64,000 nucleotides of DNA from assembly GCA_024515975.1 (NCBI GenBank), contig JAMSKV010000002.1, positions 124,001-188,000 on the forward strand, written 5' to 3'. A model generated the notes under the pieces. That model was not told where the DNA came from, searched no databases, and saw only the letters and a program-made list of their open reading frames with translations. The position numbers and the translations under genes are program-made. This document shows positions 15,066-23,445 of this stretch, in pieces (the first letter of the stretch is position 1; each line of letters starts with the position of its first letter). This DNA is from Endosaccharibacter trunci (GTDB lineage Bacteria > Pseudomonadota > Alphaproteobacteria > Acetobacterales > Acetobacteraceae).

Positions 15066-16900
15066 TCGAGCCGGACGCGCCGCTGGCCGCATGGCCGGAC
15101 GGAACGCTCGTCGCCGCCATTCTCGCCGTCTCTCCCGGCGGTCTCGCCGTGCGGTGCCGCCTTGCTCCGGGGACGGCGCGCGATTCATGGCTGTCCTTGC
15201 TGCAGGCCGGGCTGTTGCCGAATCAGCCTGTCCGCCGCGCGCCCGCCGCGCTCGACGATGATCGTCTGCTGGGCGGCCTCGATCTGTCCGCCAGCCTCGC
15301 CGCCAGGCGACGCGTCGCTCGCGCCGGCCTGCTCGACGAAGCGGCCGGCGGCGTGCTGGTGCTGTCGGCGCCGGAGCGGCTGCCGCCGCACGCCCTGGCG
15401 CATCTGGCCGCCCTGCTGGACGATCCGGGAACCGAGCCGCCCCCGGCCGGGCTGGTGCTTCTGGACGAGACCGTTCCGGACGATCCGCCATTGTCCGCCA
15501 TGCTTGCCGACCGTCTCGCTTTCACCGTGGGCGATCTTCCGCCCATGCGCGGCGCCGATCCGCTGGCGCCGCCCTCTCCGTTTCCGCTGCCGCCCGGCTA
15601 TGCCGCGCGTTTGCAGCGCGCCAGGACCAAGCTGCCGTTCGTGGCGATGCCTCTTGATTTGCCAGAAGCGTTCTGCGCGGCCGCCAGCGCTGCCGGAATT
15701 GTCAGCCTTCGTGCGCCTGTGCTGGCCCTGCGCGTCGCCCGGATCGTCGCCGCTCTGGAAGATGCCGGTGCGGTGACGCCCGATCATGCCGCGATCGCCG
15801 CCCGGCTGGTCCTGGCTCCTCGCGCCGCCATGGCCCCGCCCGAACCCGCCGCCAGCGAGGCCCCGCCCGGTAATGTTCCGGAGGACCGGCCGGACGCAGA
15901 GGCTGGATCAATTCCGCCCGAGTCCAGTATGGACGATAAGACCGATCCCACGGCCGGCGCTTCCGATTCCGCCGACACCGATCAGGCTGCCGGCACCGAC
16001 CTGGCCGGAACCGTGCTCGCTGCCCTTCGCACCTCTCTCCCGACCGATCTGCTGGATCGGCTGCGCCCGCAGGGTGGCATCGCCGCGCGCGCCGCCGAAG
16101 GGCGCAGCGAAGCCGCACGCACGGTCCGTGCGCGCCCCGCCCGTCGCGGCCGGCCGATCGGCGCACGGCCCGGCGATCCGTCGCGCGGGCGGCTCGACGT
16201 GCTCGCCACGTTGCGCGCCGCTCTGCCCTGGCAATCCTTGCGCGGCGATCGCGCCGACGCACGCATCCAGCTCCGCCGCGCCGATCTGCACGTCACGCGT
16301 TTCGCCCCGCGCCTGCGCATGGTGACGATCTTCCTGGTGGACGCCTCCGGCTCCGCGGCGCGCGCGCGCCTCGCCGAAGCCAAAGGCAGCGTCTCGGTTC
16401 TTCTCGCCGAATGCTACGCGGATCGGGATCAGGTCGCGCTGGTCGCATGCCGCAACCGGGCCGCGGAGGTGCTGTTGCCGCCGACCGGCTCCGTGGTGCG
16501 GGCCAGGCGCACGCTGGACTCGCTGCCAGGCGGCGGCGGCACGCCGCTCGCGGCGGGGATCGAGGCGGCGCTTGCTCTGGCGCATCGCATCCGGCGCGAG
16601 GGCGGCACGCCGCGTCTGGTGCTGTTCACCGATGGGCGCGCCAATGTCGCGCGCGACGGGACCGCCGATCGCGACCGCGCCATGCGGGATGCGCTTTCCG
16701 CCGCCACGCTTCTGCGCGCCGCCGCGCTGCCGTCTCTGCTGGTGGAGATTTCCGCCCGCCCGGGACCCGCCGCGCCCGCCCTGGCCCAGGCGCTCGGCGC
16801 GCGCCTGCTGCTTCTGCCCCGGAACGAGCCCGAAACGGTTGCGCGTGCCGCCGCATCGCTCGGCTGCCCCTCCGCCGCGCCGCGGGGTGTTGCACGATGA
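15062..16900 (+). CDS. bchD: Magnesium chelatase subunit D
   Basis: A 612-residue protein with GTG start overlapping the bchI stop (GTGA). The N-terminal AAA-like part (about 1-250) lacks a Walker A, as is usual for BchD. A proline- and acid-rich linker follows at about 255-330. The C-terminal von Willebrand A (integrin I) domain has its MIDAS motif DASGS near residue 427, PGGGGTPL near 490 and the LVLFTDGRANV metal site. BchD is the inactive-ATPase partner that joins BchI and BchH. All modules are present in order. Confidence 0.96.
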   Translation: MIEPDAPLAAWPDGTLVAAILAVSPGGLAVRCRLAPGTARDSWLSLLQAGLLPNQPVRRAPAALDDDRLLGGLDLSASLAARRRVARAGLLDEAAGGVLVLSAPERLPPHALAHLAALLDDPGTEPPPAGLVLLDETVPDDPPLSAMLADRLAFTVGDLPPMRGADPLAPPSPFPLPPGYAARLQRARTKLPFVAMPLDLPEAFCAAASAAGIVSLRAPVLALRVARIVAALEDAGAVTPDHAAIAARLVLAPRAAMAPPEPAASEAPPGNVPEDRPDAEAGSIPPESSMDDKTDPTAGASDSADTDQAAGTDLAGTVLAALRTSLPTDLLDRLRPQGGIAARAAEGRSEAARTVRARPARRGRPIGARPGDPSRGRLDVLATLRAALPWQSLRGDRADARIQLRRADLHVTRFAPRLRMVTIFLVDASGSAARARLAEAKGSVSVLLAECYADRDQVALVACRNRAAEVLLPPTGSVVRARRTLDSLPGGGGTPLAAGIEAALALAHRIRREGGTPRLVLFTDGRANVARDGTADRDRAMRDALSAATLLRAAALPSLLVEISARPGPAAPALAQALGARLLLLPRNEPETVARAAASLGCPSAAPRGVAR

Positions 16901-17832
16901 CCGCCATCCTCTCCAGCGCGGTGTGCCCGTCTCCGGCGCACATGCCGCGCTTCGGCGCCGCGCCGCATCCCGGCTGGGCCGAGGACGGGCGCGACTGGCC
17001 CAACCGGGCGCAAAGCCGCTTCGTCTCGGCGGCCGGTTTGATCTGGCATGTGCAGCGCGCCGGCTCCGGTCCGGTCGTGCTGCTGCTGCACGGCACGGGA
17101 GCGGCAACCCATAGCTGGCGCGATTTGCTGCCGCTGCTGGCCCGGCGCTTCAACGTGGTGGCGCCGGATCTGCCAGGACACGGGTTCACGGCGATGCCGC
17201 GCGCCTCACTGATGGGCTTGCCCGGAATGGCGCGCGGCCTGTCCGCCTTGCTGGAGCGCCTCGGCGTCCGCCCCGACCTGGTCGTTGGCCATTCCGCGGG
17301 GGCCGTGATCGCCGCGCGTCTATGTCTCGACGGTGCGATCGATCCGGACCGGCTCCTGTCCCTGAACGGTGCTTTGCTGCCGCCGCCAGGCCTGCAGGCG
17401 ACCGTGTTTCCGGCCGCGGCGCGTTTTCTGGCGGGCCTGCCTTTGTTGCCGCTTCTCGTGGCGCGCACGGCGAGCGACGCGCGTGTCGAGGCGCTGCTGC
17501 GCGATACCGGCTCTGTGCTCGATTCGGAGGGTCTGCGGTTCTACCGGCGGCTGTTCCGGCGCCCCGACCATGTCGCGGGCGCCGTCACCATGATGGCGCG
17601 CTGGGATCTGCGCGGTCTGCCGGGCGAGCTTCGCCGGCTTGGCGACAGGCTGGTTCTGGCGGCGGGCGACAGGGACGGCATGATCCCCGCCGAGGCCGCC
17701 CGGATCGTGCATGACCGCGTTCCGGGATCGCGTCTCGTCGCTCTCCCCGGTCTCGGCCATCTGGCGCACGAGGAAGCGCCGGAGCGTATCGCCGCCCTGA
17801 TCGCCGATCTTCTTCCCGCGGCGCCTCCATGA
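16897..17832 (+). CDS. bchO: BchO, alpha/beta hydrolase of the Mg-chelatase operon
   Basis: A 311-residue alpha/beta hydrolase. The oxyanion-hole HGTG is near residue 67, the nucleophile elbow GHSAG is at about 131-135 (S133), and a late GLGHLAHEEAPERI carries the catalytic His. BchO accompanies Mg-chelatase genes and its reaction is unknown; a place in porphyrin handling is assumed. ATGA overlaps join it to bchD and to the following small gene. The first about 30 residues (with RFGAAPHPGWAEDGRDWPNR) are typical of BchO and separate it from general hydrolases. Confidence 0.93.
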   Translation: MTAILSSAVCPSPAHMPRFGAAPHPGWAEDGRDWPNRAQSRFVSAAGLIWHVQRAGSGPVVLLLHGTGAATHSWRDLLPLLARRFNVVAPDLPGHGFTAMPRASLMGLPGMARGLSALLERLGVRPDLVVGHSAGAVIAARLCLDGAIDPDRLLSLNGALLPPPGLQATVFPAAARFLAGLPLLPLLVARTASDARVEALLRDTGSVLDSEGLRFYRRLFRRPDHVAGAVTMMARWDLRGLPGELRRLGDRLVLAAGDRDGMIPAEAARIVHDRVPGSRLVALPGLGHLAHEEAPERIAALIADLLPAAPP

Positions 17833-18098
17833 CCGGTCGGCTGACCGGACGGCTGGCCGAAGGCGTGCTCGCGGTTCTGCTCGGAGAGGCCGTGGTTCTC
17901 GCCTTGCGCCGCACCCGCACGAATGCACCGCCGATGCTGCCGGACATCGCCGCCAGCCTGGGCGCGGGCGCGTTTCTCTGTCTCGCCCTGCGCGCCGAGG
18001 CCCGGCAGCGCCCGGCGTCCCGGATCGCCGTTCTTCTTGTCCTGGCCGGGCTCGCCCATGCCGCCGATCTGCGCTGCCGGCTCGCGACGACACGGTGA
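17829..18098 (+). CDS. Small hydrophobic protein at the end of the bch-puh array
   Basis: An 89-residue product not recognised as a known family. The ATG overlaps the bchO stop (ATGA), which supports translation. Three hydrophobic stretches are visible (about 10-25, 37-55 and 67-80) with basic loops between them (LRRTRTNAPP, RAEARQRP), so it is probably an inner-membrane protein. It is the last gene of the 18-kb plus-strand array and faces the convergent GMC oxidoreductase gene. A role in pigment or complex assembly is only suggested by position. Confidence 0.6.
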   Translation: MTGRLTGRLAEGVLAVLLGEAVVLALRRTRTNAPPMLPDIAASLGAGAFLCLALRAEARQRPASRIAVLLVLAGLAHAADLRCRLATTR

Positions 18099-18131
18099 GA
18101 GAGGCGGAAAACTCGTTATGGTCGCAGATAC

Positions 18132-18186
18132 GAAGCAAAAGACTTCCGTAGTTCTGTGGTTCTTCTTGCGAGAGAGAACTTCTCTC
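18132..18186. repeat. Intergenic repeat, short copy, between convergent genes
   Basis: This sequence shares GAAGCAAAAGACTTC (18132-18146), TGGTTCTT (18157-18164) and GCGAGAGAG (18168-18176) in the same order with 47985-48081, where they read GAAGCAAAAAGACTTC, TGGTTCTT and GCGAAAGAG. The 3' end holds a small inverted repeat GAGAGAA/TTCTCTC. It lies between two gene 3' ends and may act as a terminator or mRNA 3' element. A further role is not visible. Confidence 0.45.
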
Positions 18187-19786
18187 AATTCGCCGTATCC
18201 TCCAGAATCATCGCCGCCGCCTTCTCGCCGATCATCACCGTTGGCGTCTGCGTGTTCCCGCTGATCAGGCGCGGCATGATCGACGCGTCCGCGATGCGCA
18301 GGCCGCGCACGCCGCGTACGCGCAGGCGCGGATCGACCACGGCGGCCTCGTCCGCGCCCATGCGGCACGTGCCGACCGGGTGGTAGATCGTATCCGTGCG
18401 TTGCCGGATCAGGGCGCGCAGCGCGTCGTCGTCCTGGTTCTTCTCGCCATAGGCGGGACGGCCGCCGAGCGCCGCCAGAGCCGGCGCATCGATGATCCGT
18501 TCCGCCAGGCGGGTTCCGGCGACCAGTGTCTCGAGATCGCGCGAATCAGACAGGAACCCCGGATCGATCACGGGGGCTGCGCGCAGGTTGCTGCTCGCGA
18601 TCCGCACCGTACCTCGGCTGTGCGGGCGCAGCGCGCAGACATGGATCGAATAGCCCGGCCCCAGACGGGGCCTGCGATTATGGTCGTCCACCAGCCCGAT
18701 GCAGAAATGCAGTTGCACGTCGGGCCGCTCCGCCGTCTCCGACGCGCGCAGAAAGCCGCCCGCTTCGGCGACGTTGCTGGTCAGCATGCCGCGCCCGTGC
18801 CGCATCCAGCGCAGAAACCCGCCCGGCAGGCGACGCGCCGTGCGCAGATCGATGCCGAACAGACCCTCGGCGCCGCAACGCATGTTGATCGTGTAGTCGA
18901 GATGGTCCTGCAGGTTGCGGCCGACCTCCTTCCTGTCGGCCAGCACGGGAATGCCCAGACTGCGCAAGGCGTTCGCATCACCGATGCCGGAGGCCAGCAG
19001 GAGCTGGGGGGTGCCGAACGCGCCCGCGGCCAGGACGATCTCGCAGCCGGCGTCGATCACCTCCGTCGTCGCGTCGCGCTGGACCGTGATCCCGATCGCC
19101 CTCCCGTCCCGGAAGCGGATACGCGACACCATCGCGCCGGACAGAATGCGCAGATTGGGCAGCCGTGTCCGCGCGCCACTCAGATAGGCCGTACCGGCGT
19201 CGCGCCTCACACCCCGGTCGTGGAACACCTGGAAGCGGCCGATCCCGTCCTGGGTGGCGCCGTTGAAATCGTCGCAAGCGGGAAAACCGGCCTCGAGTCC
19301 GGCCTGGATGAAGCGTTCCGTGACCGGATTGCGCTCGCGCAGATTCTCGACGCGGAGCGGGCCGCCCGCACCGTGCCATTCGCTGTCGCCGCCGGCATGA
19401 TCCTCGAGTTTGCGGAAGAAGGGCAGAACGTCGTCCCAGCCCCAGCCGTCGCAGCCCTCCGCTTTCCAGCCGTCATAATCCTCACGCTGGCCGCGGATGC
19501 AGATCATGGCGTTGATCAGCGTCGAGCCGCCGACGCCGCGTCCGCGCGGCTGGAATCCCTTGCGTCCGCCCAGGCCGGGTTGCGGCACGGTGTCGAAGGC
19601 GGAGTTGCGCGCGCTCTTCCGCCCTACCAACGCGGCGATGCCGAGCGGAATTCGGCACAGCAGCGACGGTCCGGCGGGCCCGGTTTCCACCAGCACCACG
19701 GTCCGATCGGGTCTGGCCGCAGCCAGCCGGGCCGCCACCGCGCATCCGCCGGCACCGGCACCCACGACGATCACATCCGCCTGCAT
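18185..19786 (-). CDS. GMC-family FAD-dependent oxidoreductase
   Basis: A 533-residue flavoprotein of the glucose-methanol-choline family, the family of choline dehydrogenase and many alcohol oxidases. The Rossmann FAD motif VVGAGAGGCAVAARL is near the N-terminus, the GMC signature RGVGGSTLINAM is at about 76-90, and the C-terminal active site region has YHPVGTCRMG and SGNTQTPTVMIGEKAA. The ATG at 19786 is chosen because it puts the FAD motif at residue 6. It is 77 bp behind crtC on the same strand, so it probably belongs to the crtD-crtC transcript. Its substrate is unknown; a carotenoid end group, an alcohol feeding electrons, or an unrelated metabolite are all possible. Confidence 0.9.
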   Translation of the reverse strand: MQADVIVVGAGAGGCAVAARLAAARPDRTVVLVETGPAGPSLLCRIPLGIAALVGRKSARNSAFDTVPQPGLGGRKGFQPRGRGVGGSTLINAMICIRGQREDYDGWKAEGCDGWGWDDVLPFFRKLEDHAGGDSEWHGAGGPLRVENLRERNPVTERFIQAGLEAGFPACDDFNGATQDGIGRFQVFHDRGVRRDAGTAYLSGARTRLPNLRILSGAMVSRIRFRDGRAIGITVQRDATTEVIDAGCEIVLAAGAFGTPQLLLASGIGDANALRSLGIPVLADRKEVGRNLQDHLDYTINMRCGAEGLFGIDLRTARRLPGGFLRWMRHGRGMLTSNVAEAGGFLRASETAERPDVQLHFCIGLVDDHNRRPRLGPGYSIHVCALRPHSRGTVRIASSNLRAAPVIDPGFLSDSRDLETLVAGTRLAERIIDAPALAALGGRPAYGEKNQDDDALRALIRQRTDTIYHPVGTCRMGADEAAVVDPRLRVRGVRGLRIADASIMPRLISGNTQTPTVMIGEKAAAMILEDTAN

Positions 19787-19863
19787 TCGCCGCCCCCCGA
19801 GCGTGGTTTTGTCTGAGCCTGCGCCCAATCCGCGGTGGGCGCATCGTGCAGCGCAGCGAGAGG

Positions 19864-20799
19864 TCAGCCCGCCCGGCGGGCGACCCGGAAGGGCAGCATC
19901 GCCTGCACTGCCAGGGCCCGGAAGCGGTCGCAATCGAGGCTTTCATGCACGGACGGTCCGCGCTCTCCGCCGAGACGGGTCTCGATGAGCGCGCGCGCAT
20001 AGAACGGCGCGTCCACAAAGCTGCGGCGAGCCCGGGCCCAGCCATCCTCGGACCGGGTTTGCCGGGATACGCCCCAGCGGGACGGGGCCAGCGTGGTCTC
20101 GGGCGGCGGGTCGATCGCCAGGACCGTGCCGTCACGCCCGATCCGCAGGGCGAGTCCGGTCCATCCGCCCTCGCGTCGTTCGGCGTCGTAGAGAATGAAG
20201 GCGCCATCGCCCCGTGGCGCGCGGCACCAGTGCCAGCTCCGGAACGCATCCTCGATCGCGCCCGCGCCATGATTGCCGTCCAGATAGCCGTCGCCGCTCC
20301 AGCGCAGCGCCGGCGCGGACAGATCGACCGACACCCGCGCCCGCGGCGAGAAGGGGGTCCAGCGATGGTCGCCTGTTTCGGACAGGATCGCCTCGAAGCC
20401 GGTGAAGGCCTGCGGATGCACGGTCACCGTGCCGCGCAGCCTTTCGCCCCAGGGCATGGTGCGCTCGTCGATGCGGATCTCCAGCGCGTCCTGGCGCCAA
20501 TGCAGGGCGCTCGGTCCGATCCGCAGAACGCTCGCGTGGCGTTCGACGGCACGCGCGCCGCGTTCGGTCATGCACCAGCGGCGCGGCGCGCGGCCGCCAT
20601 CGGTGCGGTAGAGCGCGACATGCAGGGCGCTGTGATCAAGCGGATCGGTAGCGCCTTTGCGTCGCGACCAGGCGTAGAACGGTGAAAACACGCTGCCCAG
20701 GAAGGCGATCACGGTGATGCCGTAGCATCCGTCATCGCTCAGCGCATCGACATACCACCAGCGATAGCCGTTGGGCGCGACAGGCTGGTCGAAACGCAA
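19864..20799 (-). CDS. crtC: Carotenoid 1,2-hydratase
   Basis: CrtC adds water to the psi end group of acyclic carotenoids (neurosporene or lycopene), giving 1-hydroxy derivatives on the way to spirilloxanthin. Conserved stretches are FDQPVAPNGYRWWYVDALSDDG, split here by position, then FLGSVFSPFYAWSRR, the central GYLDGNHGAGAIEDAF and SWHWCRAPRGD. No ATG or GTG fits the frame close to the conserved start; a TTG at 20799 gives 311 residues and overlaps crtD by 61 bp. A longer start inside crtD cannot be excluded. The stop is firm. Confidence 0.88.
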   Translation of the reverse strand: MRFDQPVAPNGYRWWYVDALSDDGCYGITVIAFLGSVFSPFYAWSRRKGATDPLDHSALHVALYRTDGGRAPRRWCMTERGARAVERHASVLRIGPSALHWRQDALEIRIDERTMPWGERLRGTVTVHPQAFTGFEAILSETGDHRWTPFSPRARVSVDLSAPALRWSGDGYLDGNHGAGAIEDAFRSWHWCRAPRGDGAFILYDAERREGGWTGLALRIGRDGTVLAIDPPPETTLAPSRWGVSRQTRSEDGWARARRSFVDAPFYARALIETRLGGERGPSVHESLDCDRFRALAVQAMLPFRVARRAG

Positions 20800-22271
20800 T
20801 CCGCCAGCATCGCCTCCGCTGCCAGCAGGCCGGACAGCGCCGCCATGCTCAGTCCCGGTCCCGGATGCGCGCTCCCTCCGGCCAGATACAGCCCGGGCAG
20901 GCGGCTCCTGCTGCCCGGACGGCGGAACGAGGCCAGCGGCCCGTGCGTCGCCTGTCCGTACAGCCCGCCGCCCGTGCCCGGAAACATCTGCGCGAACCGC
21001 GCCGGACCCGTGATCCATCCCGGCGCCGTTTGCCGAATCTCCATCCCGCATCGACGCAATTCCTCGAAAGACGCTTGCTCGTATCGTCGCAACTCCGGCG
21101 CGTCGCGTCCATCCGCGCCCGGGCGCGCGTCGCCGTTCGCCGGGGCGTTCATCACCAGAAGCAGTCTTTCGCCGTCCGGCACGGGACCGAGCAGCGCGCC
21201 TGAATCGTCGCGATCCTGCGCGCAGGCATAAACGGTCGGGGCGAAGGGCAATTGTCCGCCGGCGAGGGCCGCGAACTCGGCCGGGTAGTCGCGGGAAAAA
21301 AACACGCTGTGCCGGGCCAGGGGAAAACCGGAGACACAGGCGCGCAGCGCGATCGTCACCGCGGAGAAGGAACGCCGGCGCGGGCGGGTGGCCGGAACCG
21401 CGCGCCGCGCCGCCTCGCCGAATCCGCCGGATGCGAGGGCGGCGACGTCGGCGTTGAACAGCACCATGTCCGACGCGATCCGCTCGCCATCCTCCAGCAC
21501 GACTCCGTCGCAGCGTCCGTTCGTGGTGCCGATATCCCGCACGGCGCTGCCCAGCCTGAACACGACGCCCCGTTTCTCGCACAAGGCGCGCAGCACCGCG
21601 GCGATCCGCGCCATGCCGCCCTGGCACAGCCACACGCCGGACCGTTCGACATGCGACACGAGCATCAGCGTGGCCGGCGCCCGAAATGGCGAGGACCCGC
21701 AATAGGTGGAATAGCGGCCGAAGAGTTGCCGGAGTCTCGGGTCGCGGAAATGGCGTGCGGTTTCGCGCCAGAGGGTGCGGAACGGATCGATGCCGGCAAG
21801 TTGCGACGGCGGCACGTCGCGCAGCAGGCGCTTCAGGCTCGGACCAGGCTGGCGCATGAAGGGACGATCGAGCGTGTCGTGGATGCGTCGCGCCCGTTCC
21901 GAATAGCGCAGAAAGGCGCGCGCTTCTTCCGCACCGCACAAAGCAGCGATGGCGTCAGCCGATTGCCGCAGATCGGCGAACAGATCGAGCCGGTCGCGTT
22001 CGTTCCAGGCATGGCGGGCCAAAATCTCTGCCGGATGCAATTGCAGATGCGTATCGAGCGTTTCTCCGGCCGAATCGAAGACGGATTGCAGGACCGGCCG
22101 CATGGTCAGCACGGTCGGCCCGGCGTCGATTCCGTCCAGCTGGCGAAGTTTGCCGCCGACATTCGACGCACGCTCCAGCACCGTCACCCCGGCGCCGTTC
22201 TGGGCCAGGACCAACGCGGCGCACAAGCCGCCCATGCCGGCGCCCACAACCGCGACACGAGGAGTACGCAT
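20739..22271 (-). CDS. crtD: 1-hydroxycarotenoid 3,4-desaturase
   Basis: A 510-residue FAD-dependent phytoene-desaturase-like protein that introduces the C-3,4 double bond into 1-hydroxycarotenoids. The dinucleotide motif VAVVGAGMGGLCAALVLA starts at residue 6, and GRYSTYCGSSPFRAPATL with the C-terminal PGLYLAGGSAHPGPGLSMA is diagnostic of CrtD. The ATG at 22271 (MRTPRVAVV) is preferred over the one at 22289, because the latter lies inside a PpsR-type site. crtC overlaps its 3' end. CrtI at 34732-36222 is the paralogue for phytoene. Confidence 0.93.
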   Translation of the reverse strand: MRTPRVAVVGAGMGGLCAALVLAQNGAGVTVLERASNVGGKLRQLDGIDAGPTVLTMRPVLQSVFDSAGETLDTHLQLHPAEILARHAWNERDRLDLFADLRQSADAIAALCGAEEARAFLRYSERARRIHDTLDRPFMRQPGPSLKRLLRDVPPSQLAGIDPFRTLWRETARHFRDPRLRQLFGRYSTYCGSSPFRAPATLMLVSHVERSGVWLCQGGMARIAAVLRALCEKRGVVFRLGSAVRDIGTTNGRCDGVVLEDGERIASDMVLFNADVAALASGGFGEAARRAVPATRPRRRSFSAVTIALRACVSGFPLARHSVFFSRDYPAEFAALAGGQLPFAPTVYACAQDRDDSGALLGPVPDGERLLLVMNAPANGDARPGADGRDAPELRRYEQASFEELRRCGMEIRQTAPGWITGPARFAQMFPGTGGGLYGQATHGPLASFRRPGSRSRLPGLYLAGGSAHPGPGLSMAALSGLLAAEAMLADCVSTSLSRPTAIAGGMSMR

Positions 22272-22282
22272 TCTGTTGTGAC

Positions 22283-22300
22283 TGTCCATCTATCGTGACA
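22283..22300. promoter_or_regulatory. PpsR/CrtJ-type site between crtD and crtE
   Basis: A perfect TGT-N12-ACA palindrome (TGTCCATCTATCGTGACA). This is the binding consensus of PpsR/CrtJ, the redox- and light-responsive repressor of photosynthesis genes. It sits in the divergent spacer of crtD (minus) and crtE (plus), so one protein could control both. It overlaps an upstream ATG of crtD. ppsR itself is not in the window. Confidence 0.7.
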
Positions 22301-22363
22301 CTAATAAGAGACAGGCCATCGTGACAGCCCTTGTCGGGGGCGCCGATGCACGAGGAGGCAGCG

Positions 22364-23233
22364 ATGAGCGACGAGTCCGCCCCTATCGATCGCATTCTCG
22401 CTCGGGCGCTGGAGGCCGCGACGGGGCTCGACGCGCCTCCCGGCCTGGCGGCCGCACTCCGTCATGCCGTGTTTCCGGGCGGCGCGCGGATTCGCCCGAG
22501 ACTGTCGCTGGCCGTGGCCGAAGCCTGCGGCATGCCGCACCCTGCTCTGTCCGGCGCCGTCGCCGCTGCGATCGAATTCGTGCATTGCGCCTCGCTGGTG
22601 CATGACGATCTGCCCTGCTTCGACGACAGCGCCCTGCGTCGCGGCCGGCCTTCGGTGCACGTGCAATTCGGTGCGCCCTTGGCCGTCCTGGCCGGTGACG
22701 CGCTGATCGTGCAGGGCTTCGACACGCTGGCGCGTGGCTGCGGCGAGGCGCCGCATCTGCTGCCGAAACTGGTTTCGCTTCTGGCCGGATGTTCCGGCAT
22801 GCCGTACGGCATCGCCGGCGGGCAGGGATGGGAATGCGAGCCGCGGGTCGATCCGGTCGCTTATGCGCGTGCCAAGACCGGCGCGTTGTTCGCCGCCGCG
22901 ACCATGGGCGGTGCGGCCAGCGCGGGAGAGGCGCCGGAACCGTGGCGCGTGTTCGGCGAACAGCTCGGTCTGGCCTATCAGCTCGCCGACGACCTGGCCG
23001 ATTTGCTGTCCGATCCGACGGCGATCGGCAAGCCGGTCGGTCGCGACCGGGTGCTGGGCCGGCCCAACACGGCTCATCTCCTGGGGCAGGATTCCGCCTG
23101 TGCGCGTCTCGAGACGCTGGTGGCCGATGCCGTCGCCGCCATCCCCGCCTGCCGGAATCGCGAACAGCTCAGGTCGCTCGTCGCCGCTGAAGTCAGGCGT
23201 CTTCTTCCGCCCGATCTGTCGCGCGCGGCGTGA
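22364..23233 (+). CDS. crtE: Geranylgeranyl diphosphate synthase
   Basis: A 289-residue trans-prenyltransferase making geranylgeranyl diphosphate, the precursor for carotenoids and for the bacteriochlorophyll tail. The first aspartate-rich motif is DDLPCFDD at residues 81-88 and the second is DDLADLL at about 216-222; the FARM-flanking VHDD and GGQGWE segments are also present. The ATG at 22364 is chosen for the strong Shine-Dalgarno GAGGAGG at 22352-22358; an upstream ATG at 22346 lacks one. A PpsR-type site lies 64 bp upstream. Confidence 0.94.
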   Translation: MSDESAPIDRILARALEAATGLDAPPGLAAALRHAVFPGGARIRPRLSLAVAEACGMPHPALSGAVAAAIEFVHCASLVHDDLPCFDDSALRRGRPSVHVQFGAPLAVLAGDALIVQGFDTLARGCGEAPHLLPKLVSLLAGCSGMPYGIAGGQGWECEPRVDPVAYARAKTGALFAAATMGGAASAGEAPEPWRVFGEQLGLAYQLADDLADLLSDPTAIGKPVGRDRVLGRPNTAHLLGQDSACARLETLVADAVAAIPACRNREQLRSLVAAEVRRLLPPDLSRAA

Positions 23234-23445
23234 GGGCTTATCGTCGCGCCGGGCGCGCCCATTCCCGGCCGCGCCGTTGCCGCCGCGCGGCGCAGGGGCG
23301 GGTGCGCTCGTCCCGCCGCCGCTCCGCTCTCCTGCCGCGTCTCGGCAGTTGGCGGGTTCTGTGCGCGACCGCCCGGTCGGCGCTGTGCTTCGGGCGGCCG
23401 GACGCCGGGCGGCCGGCATCGCCGTCGCGTCTCGATCACTGATCC

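Noticed and set aside
23230..23442. 70-codon basic open frame between crtE and crtF
   Set aside because: It overlaps the crtE stop with GTG, but one third of residues are Arg and no family is seen. Kept only as a finding about the spacer.
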